A stretch of 64,000 nucleotides of DNA from Planctomycetota bacterium. GTDB lineage: Bacteria; Planctomycetota; UBA1135. The stretch lies in contig QQUA01000009.1 in the NCBI GenBank assembly GCA_008501825.1, positions 1 to 64,000 of the forward strand, read 5' to 3'. A program made the position numbers and the translations under genes. Every line of letters starts with the position of its first letter. Within the stretch, counting starts at the first letter, position 1. The notes under the pieces are model-generated. The model did no database searches and was not told the origin of the DNA. It worked only from the letters and a program-made list of their open reading frames with translations. Shown here piece after piece: positions 15,729-24,752 of this stretch.

Positions 15729-16009
15729 TGTTGGATTCCCTCCGTGATTCGATTGAGGTCGAGCTCGTCGCCGAAGAAGGTTTTCAACCTCAGCAGGGTC
15801 GGGATAGCGGGTTGGTGGCGCCCATTCATCAGCCGCTCCAGGGTCTGGGGAGGCATGGCCTTCCCCTTGGTCGTGGCGGTGATTTCAGATGCGAGGCGAA
15901 CCAGCCCGCTGTAGCAACTGCCCTCGGACCGTTGCTCGGCCTGCTGGCGGATGAAGTCGGCGACGTAGCTCATACCCGGAGATTCGCCCCAGAACGCCGC
16001 CTCATCCAC
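15725..16009 (-). CDS. XRE-type phage regulator (unit 1)
   Basis: The 94-residue protein has a lambda-repressor-like helix-turn-helix in LASEITATTKGKAMPPQTLERL followed by NGRHQPAIPTLLRLKTFF. It is the first gene of the leftward early operon and sits directly beside operator-like repeats (16,011-16,122), so it probably represses its own promoter. The GTG at 16,009 would place the start against the first repeat; an ATG at 15,973 (MSYVADF) is a good alternative. The copy at 46,684-46,968 is nearly identical. Confidence 0.7.
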   Translation of the reverse strand: MDEAAFWGESPGMSYVADFIRQQAEQRSEGSCYSGLVRLASEITATTKGKAMPPQTLERLMNGRHQPAIPTLLRLKTFFGDELDLNRITEGIQQ

Positions 16010-16010
16010 T

Positions 16011-16122
16011 GGTAACAGCTTTGGAATCTGTTACCGGAAAGCGTGACCCTTTATGGCCCTCTATGGACCTGTAAAGCCCACTTTGACCCTGCATGTCCCC
16101 TTGTTACCGGAAAGCGTGGCCC
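16011..16122. promoter_or_regulatory. Operator region of the early operon (unit 1)
   Basis: It contains an inverted repeat GGTAACAG (16,011-16,018) with CTGTTACC (16,028-16,035), and two direct copies of TTACCGGAAAGCGTGRCCC at 16,031-16,049 and 16,104-16,122, 73 bp apart. Between and after them GGCCCTCTATGGACC is also repeated. The same set is kept in unit 2 at 46,970-47,081. The early promoter is presumably inside, but no clear -35/-10 pair can be named. Confidence 0.7.
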
Positions 16123-17028
16123 TCTATGGACCAGATTGGCCCTGTTCGTCGGGCTTTCGGATAGATTTAATTTTCTCCATTCTGGAATTTCGCGACTTTA
16201 TCGGGTTCAGAATGGAATGTCTTCGTGACTTTTGGAGGGCAGTGCCATTGGGTTTTGTTTCAGAAGAAATCAGATCAACCTGGGTAAATGAAAAGAACTA
16301 CGACTCTCCTAAACCAAAGCAGCTTTTTTACAAACTGGGCCCGTGATGAAATTTGGTCAATTAAGTGGTCAAGTTGTCATGCAGTAACATTGAATCTATA
16401 TGCCCTTTATTTTTATGGAGTTAGGACATCTTCCAAATACTTCCCCGACCCCAAGCAAAATGTCAAATATTTACAACCAATTGTGCGACATTTTTTTTGC
16501 AAAAAAAGTAAAGAAAAAAACCGGAGTGTGAGCCCTGAGTCTGGTATGAAAATAGGAAGACAAGAACTGGCCTCTGAACCGAAAAGGCGCCAAGAAGCCA
16601 GCCTTGTCGCCACGGGAAGAAAGGGAATCCTGTTCTCTTTCTTTCCACAAAAAACGCCACCAGGGGGGGTGACCCCTGATGGCTCACAAACTGATCCGGT
16701 TCAAAAATGGATGGAAGTCTCAGGTTTGCCCGAAGCCCCAGCCATTAAGTACCAAACCACGTCAAGGAAAGCATCATGCTTGATTTTGCCCTTGTTTTTT
16801 TCCGGGGATTTAAGCTTCGAATCCGTCTTTGGTTCAAAGTCAATGACGACGACTCCCTCGGCTGAAGTTTACTGCCTGAGGTTTTCTGGAAGAAGGCCTT
16901 TCTTCCCGAACCCTCGCTGATTCAGTAAGGAGAGAAGCAATTCTCTCAAATCAGGATCCACAACAATAGGCCAGGGCGTGGCAGGGAACGATCTAATTTC
17001 CCTGCCACGCTTCGCCTTGCCACCTTTC
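16123..17028. other. Gene-poor region between early and late operons
   Basis: About 900 bp with no gene I accept. A decayed start of the unit-2 membrane gene is visible at about 16,200-16,240 (MECLRDFWR against AECLRDFGR at 47,170). The middle (16,350-16,550) is AT-rich, unlike the surrounding DNA, and may be foreign. A hairpin occurs at about 16,659-16,682. A 210-codon frame at 16,288-16,920 has no protein-like features. The last part holds the late-operon terminator. Confidence 0.5.
16976..17010 (-). terminator. Perfect 13-bp inverted repeat at the end of the late operon
   Basis: GCGTGGCAGGGAA (16,976-16,988) and TTCCCTGCCACGC (16,998-17,010) are perfect complements with a nine-base loop, starting 19 bases after the last late stop codon. 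It is a strong stem without a T-run, so it probably ends or protects the leftward late transcript. Confidence 0.6.
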
Positions 17029-17550
17029 TTAACCTGGATTCTCGCCAAGCTTTACAGCCATCCGCCTCGGCCTAGCCATGGTTCCAAGCCCGCGGAACAG
17101 CGTGAACAACGGCGCCATCGGTCCAGACGTTGGGATCCCCATGCCAACCAGGAGGGCTCCTGCACCGGAGGCGAGGGCAGCCATCCAGGACGCCCCGCCG
17201 CCGGCTTCAAGGAGGTCTCCCTGAAGGTCCTCCGCTTCTCGCCACTCCTTCAGGATTTCCCCGTAGCGGGTGCGGGCGTTGTCCACGTCGGCTTTGAGCG
17301 TGACCAGGATTCCACCGAGTTCCGCCGCTTCGCCGGCGGTCAAGGATTCTGGATCGGCCAGCTTCTTTGTAAGGCTGACGATCCGCTCCCCCTTGCTGGT
17401 CAACTCCTGAGTCAACGCGGCGGCCTCGGTCTCCAAGTCCCGCTGCTGGCTTTCCAGGTTCTGGTATCGCTTCTGCTGCTCCGGGGTCAACTGGGCGCAG
17501 CCCCATCCGCAGATCAAGAAAACGAAAACGGTCAGGTAAAGGTATTTCAT
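17029..17550 (-). CDS. Phage lipoprotein with coiled coil, lysis-type
   Basis: The 173-residue protein (start MKYLYLTVFVFLICGWGC) has a lipoprotein signal with the cysteine after GWG, then a coiled coil with repeated Q/E/L heptads (about residues 25-75), and a hydrophobic C-terminal stretch SGAGALLVGMGIPTSGP. It is the last late gene, right after a holin-like gene, so a role in lysis or envelope disruption is plausible (spanin-like). The ATG at 17,550 overlaps the upstream stop codon. A fragment of it in reverse is fused into a secreted-protein gene at 47,937. Confidence 0.55.
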   Translation of the reverse strand: MKYLYLTVFVFLICGWGCAQLTPEQQKRYQNLESQQRDLETEAAALTQELTSKGERIVSLTKKLADPESLTAGEAAELGGILVTLKADVDNARTRYGEILKEWREAEDLQGDLLEAGGGASWMAALASGAGALLVGMGIPTSGPMAPLFTLFRGLGTMARPRRMAVKLGENPG

Positions 17551-17867
17551 CACTTCCATTCCTTTGAAACTTCCCGGGAGACATCTTTGGCGAAAGCCTC
17601 TCTCTCCGGGCGGTCAGCCAGAAAGCAGGCTGACTTATCGAGTTGGCGGTCGTGAAGCCATTGCAGCTCCTTCCGAATCGCCCGCATGGTGTCCAGGATT
17701 TCCTTGGTGGAATCGGCGTGGCCTTGCGCTCCTTTCAGCACCAACATGGTCACCTTCAACTGCATACCAAGCAGGCCAAGAACAACGGTCACGGTCCCGA
17801 ATACCACGGTCCAATCCGAATCCGGCGGAGTGATGGAAGAAAGAGAAAGGAGGAGGAAGGCGAGCAT
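17550..17867 (-). CDS. Small membrane protein, possible holin
   Basis: The 105-residue protein has two hydrophobic segments (MLAFLLLSLSSI and VVFGTVTVVLGLLGMQLKV) and a charged, helical C-terminus with the basic-rich RAIRKELQWLHDRQ. Size, topology and position next to the last late genes fit a holin. No endolysin is recognised beside it. The start was taken at 17,867, three bases after the upstream gene. Confidence 0.5.
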   Translation of the reverse strand: MLAFLLLSLSSITPPDSDWTVVFGTVTVVLGLLGMQLKVTMLVLKGAQGHADSTKEILDTMRAIRKELQWLHDRQLDKSACFLADRPEREAFAKDVSREVSKEWK

Positions 17868-17870
17868 GGT

Positions 17871-18341
17871 TCAAAAGGGGAACTCGATGGCGAGGTAAGT
17901 GATCAAGCGGGAGTTGCTGAAACCTGGCGCGGAAGTGTTCCGCCAACTCGTGAAGCCGGTGGCGGTGATGTTGCCGAGGGCCCAGGTTTCATCCCCGTCC
18001 GGAGTGTTGCCGTGGTTGATGGACGTGAAGACCCGGATCTGGGCTGGGTCACGGAACCGTGATGGATTGGCAAAAGAAACCACGTGGGACCCGGCGTTGC
18101 CGGGGTGCGTGAATTGGCGAATCTCATACCGGGTAAGCGCACCAAGAAGCGCGGCCAGGTCCTGGAAGGTTCCGCCGGCGATGCCCAGGGAAGAGAGGTC
18201 GTTGGGTTGCGGCCCAACGGTGTGTTCAATCGCTTCCACCATGCCGGCGAACTCGTTGGCCACGTTCGCGGTGAAAGCGGTGCCGGCCTCGGTAATTTGG
18301 GGAAGGATGTCCAAGGCGGTGGGGAATCGGCTGCCTCTCAT
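17871..18341 (-). CDS. Tail fibre-like protein, paralogue 3
   Basis: The 156-residue protein begins with SRFPTALDILPQITEAGTAF and FAGMVEAIEHTVGP, the same head module seen in the gene at 18,817 (YPTAIDRLP, MIEALQTEIGLDP). The rear part (RYEIRQFTHPGNAGSHVVSF ... FTSWRNTSAPGF) looks like a beta-sandwich of the lectin type. It is the last of three neighbouring genes of this kind and probably forms part of the host-contact tip. Its function is inferred from position and shape. Confidence 0.5.
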   Translation of the reverse strand: MRGSRFPTALDILPQITEAGTAFTANVANEFAGMVEAIEHTVGPQPNDLSSLGIAGGTFQDLAALLGALTRYEIRQFTHPGNAGSHVVSFANPSRFRDPAQIRVFTSINHGNTPDGDETWALGNITATGFTSWRNTSAPGFSNSRLITYLAIEFPF

Positions 18342-18820
18342 AACGAGTCCTCCATGGCCAGGTAGATGAACTCCTCGGAGCCGTCCTTGGTATCCATCTT
18401 GCTTCGGTAGAAGTCGAAGCCAACCGGAGCGCCGGCGTCGGTCCGGATCACCGTGTTCACTCGGTAATCACTTCCGATCCTTCTTCCTTTGGAAGTCGTT
18501 TCCTTCAGCACAATCACGATGATTCGGGTCGGATCGCTGAACCGTTCCGGTGCAACAAAGTCGATGGGCAACGGCGCGTCCGCTGGATACTCAATCGAGA
18601 ACTTCCCGACCTCGATCCGGCCGAGTTGCTTGAGCAAAGCGCCGAGGTTTGCAAACGGTCCACGCCCCGGGCCCGGATCTTTCGGGTTGATTCCCAACGC
18701 TTCCTGCACCCGGACAGGCGCTTCCAAGAGCGCATTCCAGAACGCTGCCTTCGGCTTGTCGTACTCGTCCGCTTGCACCATGAAAACGTCCGGAGACTCG
18801 GGATAGGCACTACCGCTCAT
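18338..18820 (-). CDS. Tail fibre-like protein, paralogue 2
   Basis: The 160-residue protein starts MSGSAYPESPDVF and shares the general plan of its neighbours: a short attachment head with ALLEAPVRVQEALGINP, then a beta-rich part with GKFSIEYPADAPLPIDFVAP and RTDAGAPVGFDFYRS. The four-base overlaps with both neighbours show one coupled set. The head is less similar than in the other two. Confidence 0.45.
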   Translation of the reverse strand: MSGSAYPESPDVFMVQADEYDKPKAAFWNALLEAPVRVQEALGINPKDPGPGRGPFANLGALLKQLGRIEVGKFSIEYPADAPLPIDFVAPERFSDPTRIIVIVLKETTSKGRRIGSDYRVNTVIRTDAGAPVGFDFYRSKMDTKDGSEEFIYLAMEDSL

Positions 18821-19317
18821 GACTCTGACTCCAGGGTTTGTTCGATACCGAAAGGCGGTTGAATGGCCACCCAAAGGATGGTCAAAGGGGAAGGGTCCAG
18901 GATGCCAGCCAAGTTCTGGTGGCCGGTGCCGATGGTGAATCCTTCGCGGTTGATCTTCTTTGGGTTCAACGTCGCGTGAATCCCCGGCGAAGTGGCCATT
19001 ACGTTGGAGATCGCAACGAACGGGGGCTCGGTGAATCGTCCCTCGGTGAAATGGACGCGGAAGTCTCCTTGGGTGTGGGTGACCTGAGTTCCGCTTTCGA
19101 TCCGGGTCCGGGCCAGGATGAAAGCTGCGATGGTGGCGAAGTCGAACCCGCCCATGTCCTGGAACCGAACTGGATCCAGACCGATCTCGGTTTGCAGCGC
19201 CTCGATCATGCTGGCCAAGTAGCTGAGGGCATCCGCCGGCACATGGTCCACCTCGTCTTCCAAGGTGACGGGCAAGCGATCAATCGCCGTGGGGTAGTCG
19301 GATCCGTGATCAGGCAT
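18817..19317 (-). CDS. Tail fibre-like protein, paralogue 1
   Basis: The 166-residue protein begins DYPTAIDRLPVTLEDEVDHV followed by YLASMIEALQTEIGLDP, a head module common at the start of phage fibre proteins. The rear half (IESGTQVTHTQGDFRVHF, EPPFVAISNV, FTIGTGHQNL) has the pattern of an H-type-lectin-like domain, which could bind a cell-surface sugar. It overlaps the large tail gene by eight bases. Confidence 0.5.
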   Translation of the reverse strand: MPDHGSDYPTAIDRLPVTLEDEVDHVPADALSYLASMIEALQTEIGLDPVRFQDMGGFDFATIAAFILARTRIESGTQVTHTQGDFRVHFTEGRFTEPPFVAISNVMATSPGIHATLNPKKINREGFTIGTGHQNLAGILDPSPLTILWVAIQPPFGIEQTLESES

Positions 19318-21511
19318 TGCGCGATTGGTTCCGCTGGTTTTCGTTCATCTCCTTGATGCGGCCGGCGAGTTCTTCGGCTGCAACGGAGACGGCGCGGGTT
19401 GCCCCGGTGCCCTTGATGCGGAGATCGATGTCCGCATGCGGTCCAAGCCATTCACAATCTACGGAGACGGGCAGGATTTCCAAATGGGTTCCGTATGCCG
19501 CGGGGTTGCGTTGAGTTCCTAGAAGCCACGAATAGCCCCGTGGCGTGCAAGTCCCGTCCGGACTGATGAAGCTGTTGGTGGAAAGCCCGATGGGAATGGC
19601 GTCATAACCACCGGGCCGGTCGGCTTGCCCGTAGGCGTAGCGCACCCAGGTTCGGGTTGCAGGGTTCGCCGGGTTCTTATGGATGGCGAAGTTGGCATGC
19701 AAAACCAAATCGCCATAGAGCTTGAACGGCGCCGGTTCGTTCGCGTGCAAATCGAGGAAGGACATCACGCTTCCATTCCCCCATTCTCTGTAGACCTCGA
19801 TAGAGGCGTACTGAGAGGACGGGCAATCACCCGGCACGGAGATCGCATCAACTCCCGTTGAGCCAGCAGCGTTCAAGTAAAGCCGGTCCTGCGTGCCGGT
19901 AGTGGAAAGAGACGTTTGGAGGATGGCCGTCCACGGGCACATCGAAACCGCGGGGTTGATCCCATCGCAGAAATAAGTTTGGACTCCGATGAAAGAACCT
20001 CCACCGTCTTCCACCACCAACGCGACCGTGTGTTCAGCTTGCAGTTCGGCGGTCGTCTTGGTCGTTCCACCAGTGGCCAGGAATACCCAGTTGTTGGAAG
20101 TGTTGCGGTAAAGGACCTCGAGATACCAAAGGCCGGAGCCGGATGAAGTCTCCTTCCAAATCACGGCAAACCATCGGTCGAGCTCGAGGACGTTCAAACC
20201 AGCGAAGGACTTCGTGGTGCTCAGGATCTTTCCTTTGAGAACGTAGAGTCGTTGGGATACGGAGGTGACGCCGGCAAGGAGGTCGGAAACCACCGCAGTA
20301 TCCAAGGCTTTGGGCGCGGAAGTCAGATCAAACCGCAGGGCGGAAGGATTGCTCGCGTGACGGATCGCCGCGTAGACGTGCCTGGTGTCCCCCCAGGAGC
20401 GATAAGGGCGCGTTTGGTCTCGAACTACTAATAAGCGTTGACCGTTGCGGAGAGCGGTCTGCAGCAAGCCCTCGGGCTTCTCGTTCGTATCCCCGCCTTG
20501 ATTGAAGCCAGCTAACGGTTCACGGGCTTTGATTTGCGCATCGATTCGCCGGCTGCACGTGGCTTTGACTTTGCCGGCGGCAACCATGGCGCATTGGCCG
20601 GCAGTCCGAAGAGAGCTGTCTTCGATCACGTCTCGGCGCAAGCCGAAGCGTTGAATGGAATCGCTGCTTCTTGCGAGCCCGGAGTAATAGAGCCGGTCGG
20701 TTACTTCCTCGTCCTGCTCGATCTCTGCGCCAACAACTTCGACCTCGTTCACGATGTCGGACGATTGACCGTCAACGTCGAAGCCGATGAGTCGGGACCG
20801 GCCAATTCCCCAAACCTCGGTTTGGACGTTGGAATCCTTTTCCCAAAGGTGGCCGCTCCAGAGACCGAAGTAAGCCTCGGCGTAGGTTGCGGCCGAGGAA
20901 GACGGGCGAACGCCCCAAGAAACCATGGACGGTCCGCCGGCGAGCTCGGCCAGCTTCTTCAAGACACGATCGACGGACTTCCGATCAAACTTCACGGAGA
21001 CCCGGCGTTGCAGGATCCCGTCGTTTTCGACAGCCAAGGAAGTGATGGGCGTGTCCCCCCTATCGATCAAGTCCTGCAGAACGGTCGTCACTGCGTCCCG
21101 GATCGTCACTGAGGAGAACTCACCGGTGAAGTCGTAGTCCTTCAGCCAGCGGCCAGCGCCGCGAAGCTTGAGCTCGAGTTCGTCTCCTTCCCGGGAAACC
21201 TTTGGATCCTCCGCCATCCCCATCCAAAGGAGATCCCAGCGGTCGTCTAAATCGTCGATGTCAGCTGCACGGTTCCAATAGATCCAGGCCAAGCCGGCGG
21301 CGCCTTCTTCGACCATGCGTTCGTACATCGGAGTCCCGGCCGGGCAATGGATCTTTGCCTTGCCGTCCCAGGCTCCACCCTGGGAAGGTCGGTATCTCCA
21401 CTTGAGAGATTTCACGGACCGGTGACCGAAATACATCGCCCGCCTTTGGTTGCTATCCCAAAGGTTTGCGGTGGGAGCATCGATCACTAGCCGGAGGTCA
21501 GCCATCCCCAT
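19310..21511 (-). CDS. Large tail-tip/baseplate protein
   Basis: The 733-residue protein starts MGMADLRLVIDAPTANLWDS, just overlapping the Dit-like gene. The first 300 residues fit a tail-tip (Tal/gp27-like) fold, with IRDAVTTVLQDLIDRGDTPI and VDRVLKKLAELAGG as typical linker helices. The rest includes a lectin or laminin-G-like segment (LDRWFAVIWKETSSGSGLWY) that may contact the host. The longer upstream frame is not used because it would read through the previous gene. The role rests on order after the tape measure and Dit genes. Confidence 0.65.
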   Translation of the reverse strand: MGMADLRLVIDAPTANLWDSNQRRAMYFGHRSVKSLKWRYRPSQGGAWDGKAKIHCPAGTPMYERMVEEGAAGLAWIYWNRAADIDDLDDRWDLLWMGMAEDPKVSREGDELELKLRGAGRWLKDYDFTGEFSSVTIRDAVTTVLQDLIDRGDTPITSLAVENDGILQRRVSVKFDRKSVDRVLKKLAELAGGPSMVSWGVRPSSSAATYAEAYFGLWSGHLWEKDSNVQTEVWGIGRSRLIGFDVDGQSSDIVNEVEVVGAEIEQDEEVTDRLYYSGLARSSDSIQRFGLRRDVIEDSSLRTAGQCAMVAAGKVKATCSRRIDAQIKAREPLAGFNQGGDTNEKPEGLLQTALRNGQRLLVVRDQTRPYRSWGDTRHVYAAIRHASNPSALRFDLTSAPKALDTAVVSDLLAGVTSVSQRLYVLKGKILSTTKSFAGLNVLELDRWFAVIWKETSSGSGLWYLEVLYRNTSNNWVFLATGGTTKTTAELQAEHTVALVVEDGGGSFIGVQTYFCDGINPAVSMCPWTAILQTSLSTTGTQDRLYLNAAGSTGVDAISVPGDCPSSQYASIEVYREWGNGSVMSFLDLHANEPAPFKLYGDLVLHANFAIHKNPANPATRTWVRYAYGQADRPGGYDAIPIGLSTNSFISPDGTCTPRGYSWLLGTQRNPAAYGTHLEILPVSVDCEWLGPHADIDLRIKGTGATRAVSVAAEELAGRIKEMNENQRNQSRNA

Positions 21512-22323
21512 CACCCTCCAAACTCTCCGAAGGTGAAGAAGCGAGAACGCCACGTGGCCTTGACGGCGACGTTGACGCCTGCGCCGAAGTTGTGCTCGAC
21601 CTCGACTGTGTTGGATCCCGCAAGGAGCTCGAAGAAGATCCCATCCACTCGCTGAGGGGCGTAGCTGGAAACGGAGATTCCCGAGCTCAAGTAGATTTGG
21701 TCCGTTACTGGATCGATGGTCAGGACGTGACCAGGATCCAGCGCAAACTTGAAAAGCCGAAACTCGTCTCCGCTGTCCAGGTTTCGAATCGTGGCGGTGA
21801 CATCGGTCAGCGTTGCAGCGCCGTTGTTGGTGATTGTCCAAAGGGGAACGGCGGGAGCGTCGCCCAAATTGGTGACCGCCCCCGAAACGTTTCCGCTTCC
21901 CGTCACCGTCAAGGTGCCGGTGCTATCGGTCGTTCCACGCCAAAAGGGTTCCTGAGTGAGGAAGGTGCAGTCCCATTCCGAAGACAGTCCAGAAGAACCA
22001 GGATTGGGAGAGCTATCACCTGGATCAGGAATGACCAAGATCTCCCTAGAATCATCCAAAGAAAGAACGCCGGCGGATGGATCCTGCAGAAGCTTCATCA
22101 AAGCCGCCTGCCTATCCCGGTGTTCCACTGAAGTGGTTCCCCGCACAACGCCTTCAAGCTTCAGCTTGCGGCCAGTTAAACCCAGCTTCGAAAAGCTGGA
22201 GCCGCCGTAGAGGAGCGGGTCCTGGCGCAACCGAACCGGGCCGGCATCGCTAGCCTCCCCAATCATGACCCCATTGGTTTTGGTCAGAGAGAAGCTACGG
22301 AAAGAAGGAGACCACGCCATCAA
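21511..22323 (-). CDS. Distal tail protein (Dit-like)
   Basis: The 270-residue protein sits between the tape measure and tail-tip genes, the usual place of Dit. N-terminal part: VRLRQDPLLYGGSSF, LKLEGVVRGTTSVEHRDRQAALMKLL, EWDCTFLTQEPFWRG, matching the Dit pattern (GYVRGD-type start, then WxxFxAPxPFW-type). The C-terminal part is a beta-sandwich, with VPLWTITNNGAATLTDVTATI and GSNTVEVEHNFGAGVNVAV. It joins tube and baseplate. Either of the first two ATGs could be used. Confidence 0.65.
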   Translation of the reverse strand: MMAWSPSFRSFSLTKTNGVMIGEASDAGPVRLRQDPLLYGGSSFSKLGLTGRKLKLEGVVRGTTSVEHRDRQAALMKLLQDPSAGVLSLDDSREILVIPDPGDSSPNPGSSGLSSEWDCTFLTQEPFWRGTTDSTGTLTVTGSGNVSGAVTNLGDAPAVPLWTITNNGAATLTDVTATIRNLDSGDEFRLFKFALDPGHVLTIDPVTDQIYLSSGISVSSYAPQRVDGIFFELLAGSNTVEVEHNFGAGVNVAVKATWRSRFFTFGEFGG

Positions 22324-24752
22324 ATCCTCCCGATTCGATCTCCGATCATGCGGTCCACTTGGTCACTGATGAGTTCGGCCAATTCCCGGGGATCACTGCC
22401 GTAGGCAACAATCCCGTCAAAGTGAAGATGGATCACGTTTTGAGCGGGCTTCTTTTCGACCCTCGCGCTGCTGGGAAATGAGGCTGGTTCAGCACCGCCG
22501 AGGATTTCCGGCCGGCGGTCCAGGAGGTCAAGGATCAACTCGCGAGCGCGGTCCGGTTTCTCCTCAGGAATAATGGTTTCAACTCCATCCTCACCAATCC
22601 AAGCCAGAGTTCTTTCAACAACTTGGCCACCATCGGCGAAGCCAGGGACTGAACCCGCAACTTGGACTGAGGCGGCTAAAGCCTGCCCAGCCGCAAGCCC
22701 TTCTCCTACCGCAGCAATTGCGGCGGGCCCGGCAGATAAGGCAGAACCAAATGAGCCAATCGCCGCGGCGGTTGCCAAGGTGGTGGCCGCCGGAATCATA
22801 GATGCCAAAGCCGTCGTTGTTGCTGCCACGTGAGTGATCAGCTGAGCTTTAGCCGTAGCCGCTTCCTTGACCTCCTCTGCTGCCATTACCGAAGACTTCA
22901 AGCCGATGAACTTTAGGAAGCCTTGGGTGAGCGGTTGAAAGAGGGCATCATTCAGGGCTTTCCCAACTGATTGGAAAGGCTTGATTGCAACTTGGGCAAG
23001 TTGGCCAACAGCGCCTTCAGCTGAAAAGATTGGATCAAGCAAAGCGCTTAACCAACTTTCTTCAACTCTCAAGGCTGCATCTTCCCACGCCGTTTCGAAG
23101 TCTCCAGTAAGCGTTCCGCCTATTAGGGAGTCTTCAAGTGCAAAGCTAAGCTCTTCGGCACGGGCAACAACTTCAGCGTATTCCTCTTCAATACGGACTA
23201 GATTCTCCTCCATTTCAAGCTGATTCTCGACCAGGTCATAATTCAAGTCGGTCACCGCTTCTACAGCTTCACGAATTGGGCCGCCCCAAATCTCAAAATA
23301 ATTAATCGATATTTCAGTCGCTTCTTCAAGGCGATTGTTCATATCTCCTTGCAGATCGACGAGGCGAGCGAACATGTCTTCAATCGAGATTCTTCCCTGA
23401 AGCCTCTCAAGTTGATACATTTCGCCTCTGAACTTGGCCATCTCTTCATTTGGAATGGCCTTGGACAGCTCAGTGTAAGCGGCTTGGATATCTTGGACCA
23501 CCTCCATCGTGGCCCTCAAGGGATCTTCCCGGAAGATGTCTCTGAGTATCGGATCTAAGGATGCAAAGCGATCAGTAGCCTCCTTGGCTGCTCTCTCCAC
23601 CTTGGCAACATCTGAGCCAATAAAGCGCAACCGATCGGCCATCTCCCTTAGAGAATCACCGGCTTTTGTGGAAGATTCCTCCATGCCGTCATAATCAAAC
23701 CCCAATGCTTTCATCCTCTGAGAGAGAGCTTCAAACCTCTCATCGGTTCGATCCGAAGACTCAGCAAGTCGAAGCAACTGGATTCCCAATAAGTTCGCAG
23801 CCTCCTTAGCAACGGCCGCAGGGTTTTGCTTAAATGCATGCAGATTGGTCCCAAGTCGGTCAATAGACTGAGTAGCACTTTCGGCAGCGTCCAGAATTCC
23901 GGCCATCCCATCAATCATTCTTGGAACTACATCGGTAACCATAGATGTCACCGCGGAATCAAACTTGCCTTGGATGGCAACATTCTCATTTAGAGCGGTA
24001 TTCCATCCGGCAATAGCGTTCTCCGCCTCATCAATCGCTGCATTTACAGCTTCGCTTCGAGTAATAAAGAACCCAATAGTTTCAAGCAGATCCCCCCAGG
24101 CATTATCCAGCTGCTGCACTCTTCCTGGAAAGGTCTGAGCGACTGCCTTAGCCGCCCCCTTCACGGTGGAGTCCAACGCCTTCATTACGGCGTCGTATCG
24201 CTCAGCTCCTCTCGTTGTGTTGTCGAACTGGATCCCGTAATCGGCAAGGAGGTTAGTTGTCGAGCCCAACGTCTTGGCGATAGCTCGACCAGCATCGACC
24301 ACGTTGGTGTTCATTGCCTCCGCAAGATCCAATGCGGCTGCAGTTGCCCTAGGAACTTGATCCACCCCAAGCTGCCCAATACGGAGCATCAAAGTGTGGA
24401 TCATGATGTTCGATTCGTCGCCGCTGGTAGTCACCTCCTGAAGAGCGGAGGCGGAGCTCAACAGCTTGTTGACATTCTCATCCGTCAGCACCCCCATGTT
24501 CTGGAGGGCGCCGTTCATTTTCTCCTGTGCTTTCTCCTGGATACCCGCGAGCTCAATTGGCTTCGCCATGGCCCGGCTCATTCCGACCAAACCAACGCTG
24601 AACTTCTTAGCTATATTCGTACCGTGATCAACGATCGCAGTAAGGCTATGGACCTTGGAAATGAGGCGATCCACTCCGCCGACGGCGGAGCGGAACGCTT
24701 TACCAGTTTGGTCCTTTCCCTTGAGGACAACTTCGTGAGTGAACTCAGTCAT
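22320..24752 (-). CDS. Tape measure protein
   Basis: The 810-residue protein is mostly helical and alanine-rich, with hydrophobic segments near residue 650 (ATTTALASMIPAATTLATAAAIG) and a C-terminal glycine-rich part ending PGFADGGQVVERTLAWIGEDGVETIIPEEKP, a hallmark of phage tape measures. It sets the length of a non-contractile tail. It directly follows the frameshifted chaperone genes, as in lambda. Its length would suggest a tail of about 120 nm. Confidence 0.85.
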   Translation of the reverse strand: MTEFTHEVVLKGKDQTGKAFRSAVGGVDRLISKVHSLTAIVDHGTNIAKKFSVGLVGMSRAMAKPIELAGIQEKAQEKMNGALQNMGVLTDENVNKLLSSASALQEVTTSGDESNIMIHTLMLRIGQLGVDQVPRATAAALDLAEAMNTNVVDAGRAIAKTLGSTTNLLADYGIQFDNTTRGAERYDAVMKALDSTVKGAAKAVAQTFPGRVQQLDNAWGDLLETIGFFITRSEAVNAAIDEAENAIAGWNTALNENVAIQGKFDSAVTSMVTDVVPRMIDGMAGILDAAESATQSIDRLGTNLHAFKQNPAAVAKEAANLLGIQLLRLAESSDRTDERFEALSQRMKALGFDYDGMEESSTKAGDSLREMADRLRFIGSDVAKVERAAKEATDRFASLDPILRDIFREDPLRATMEVVQDIQAAYTELSKAIPNEEMAKFRGEMYQLERLQGRISIEDMFARLVDLQGDMNNRLEEATEISINYFEIWGGPIREAVEAVTDLNYDLVENQLEMEENLVRIEEEYAEVVARAEELSFALEDSLIGGTLTGDFETAWEDAALRVEESWLSALLDPIFSAEGAVGQLAQVAIKPFQSVGKALNDALFQPLTQGFLKFIGLKSSVMAAEEVKEAATAKAQLITHVAATTTALASMIPAATTLATAAAIGSFGSALSAGPAAIAAVGEGLAAGQALAASVQVAGSVPGFADGGQVVERTLAWIGEDGVETIIPEEKPDRARELILDLLDRRPEILGGAEPASFPSSARVEKKPAQNVIHLHFDGIVAYGSDPRELAELISDQVDRMIGDRIGRI

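Noticed and set aside
16288-16920. A 210-codon frame between the operons
   Set aside because: Composition is unlike a protein, it crosses the AT-rich and hairpin parts, and it has no counterpart in unit 2.
19310-21841. Longer form of the tail-tip protein starting at 21,841
   Set aside because: The extra 110 residues are arginine-rich antisense-like sequence inside the Dit gene; the start at 21,511 overlaps the upstream stop as elsewhere in this operon.
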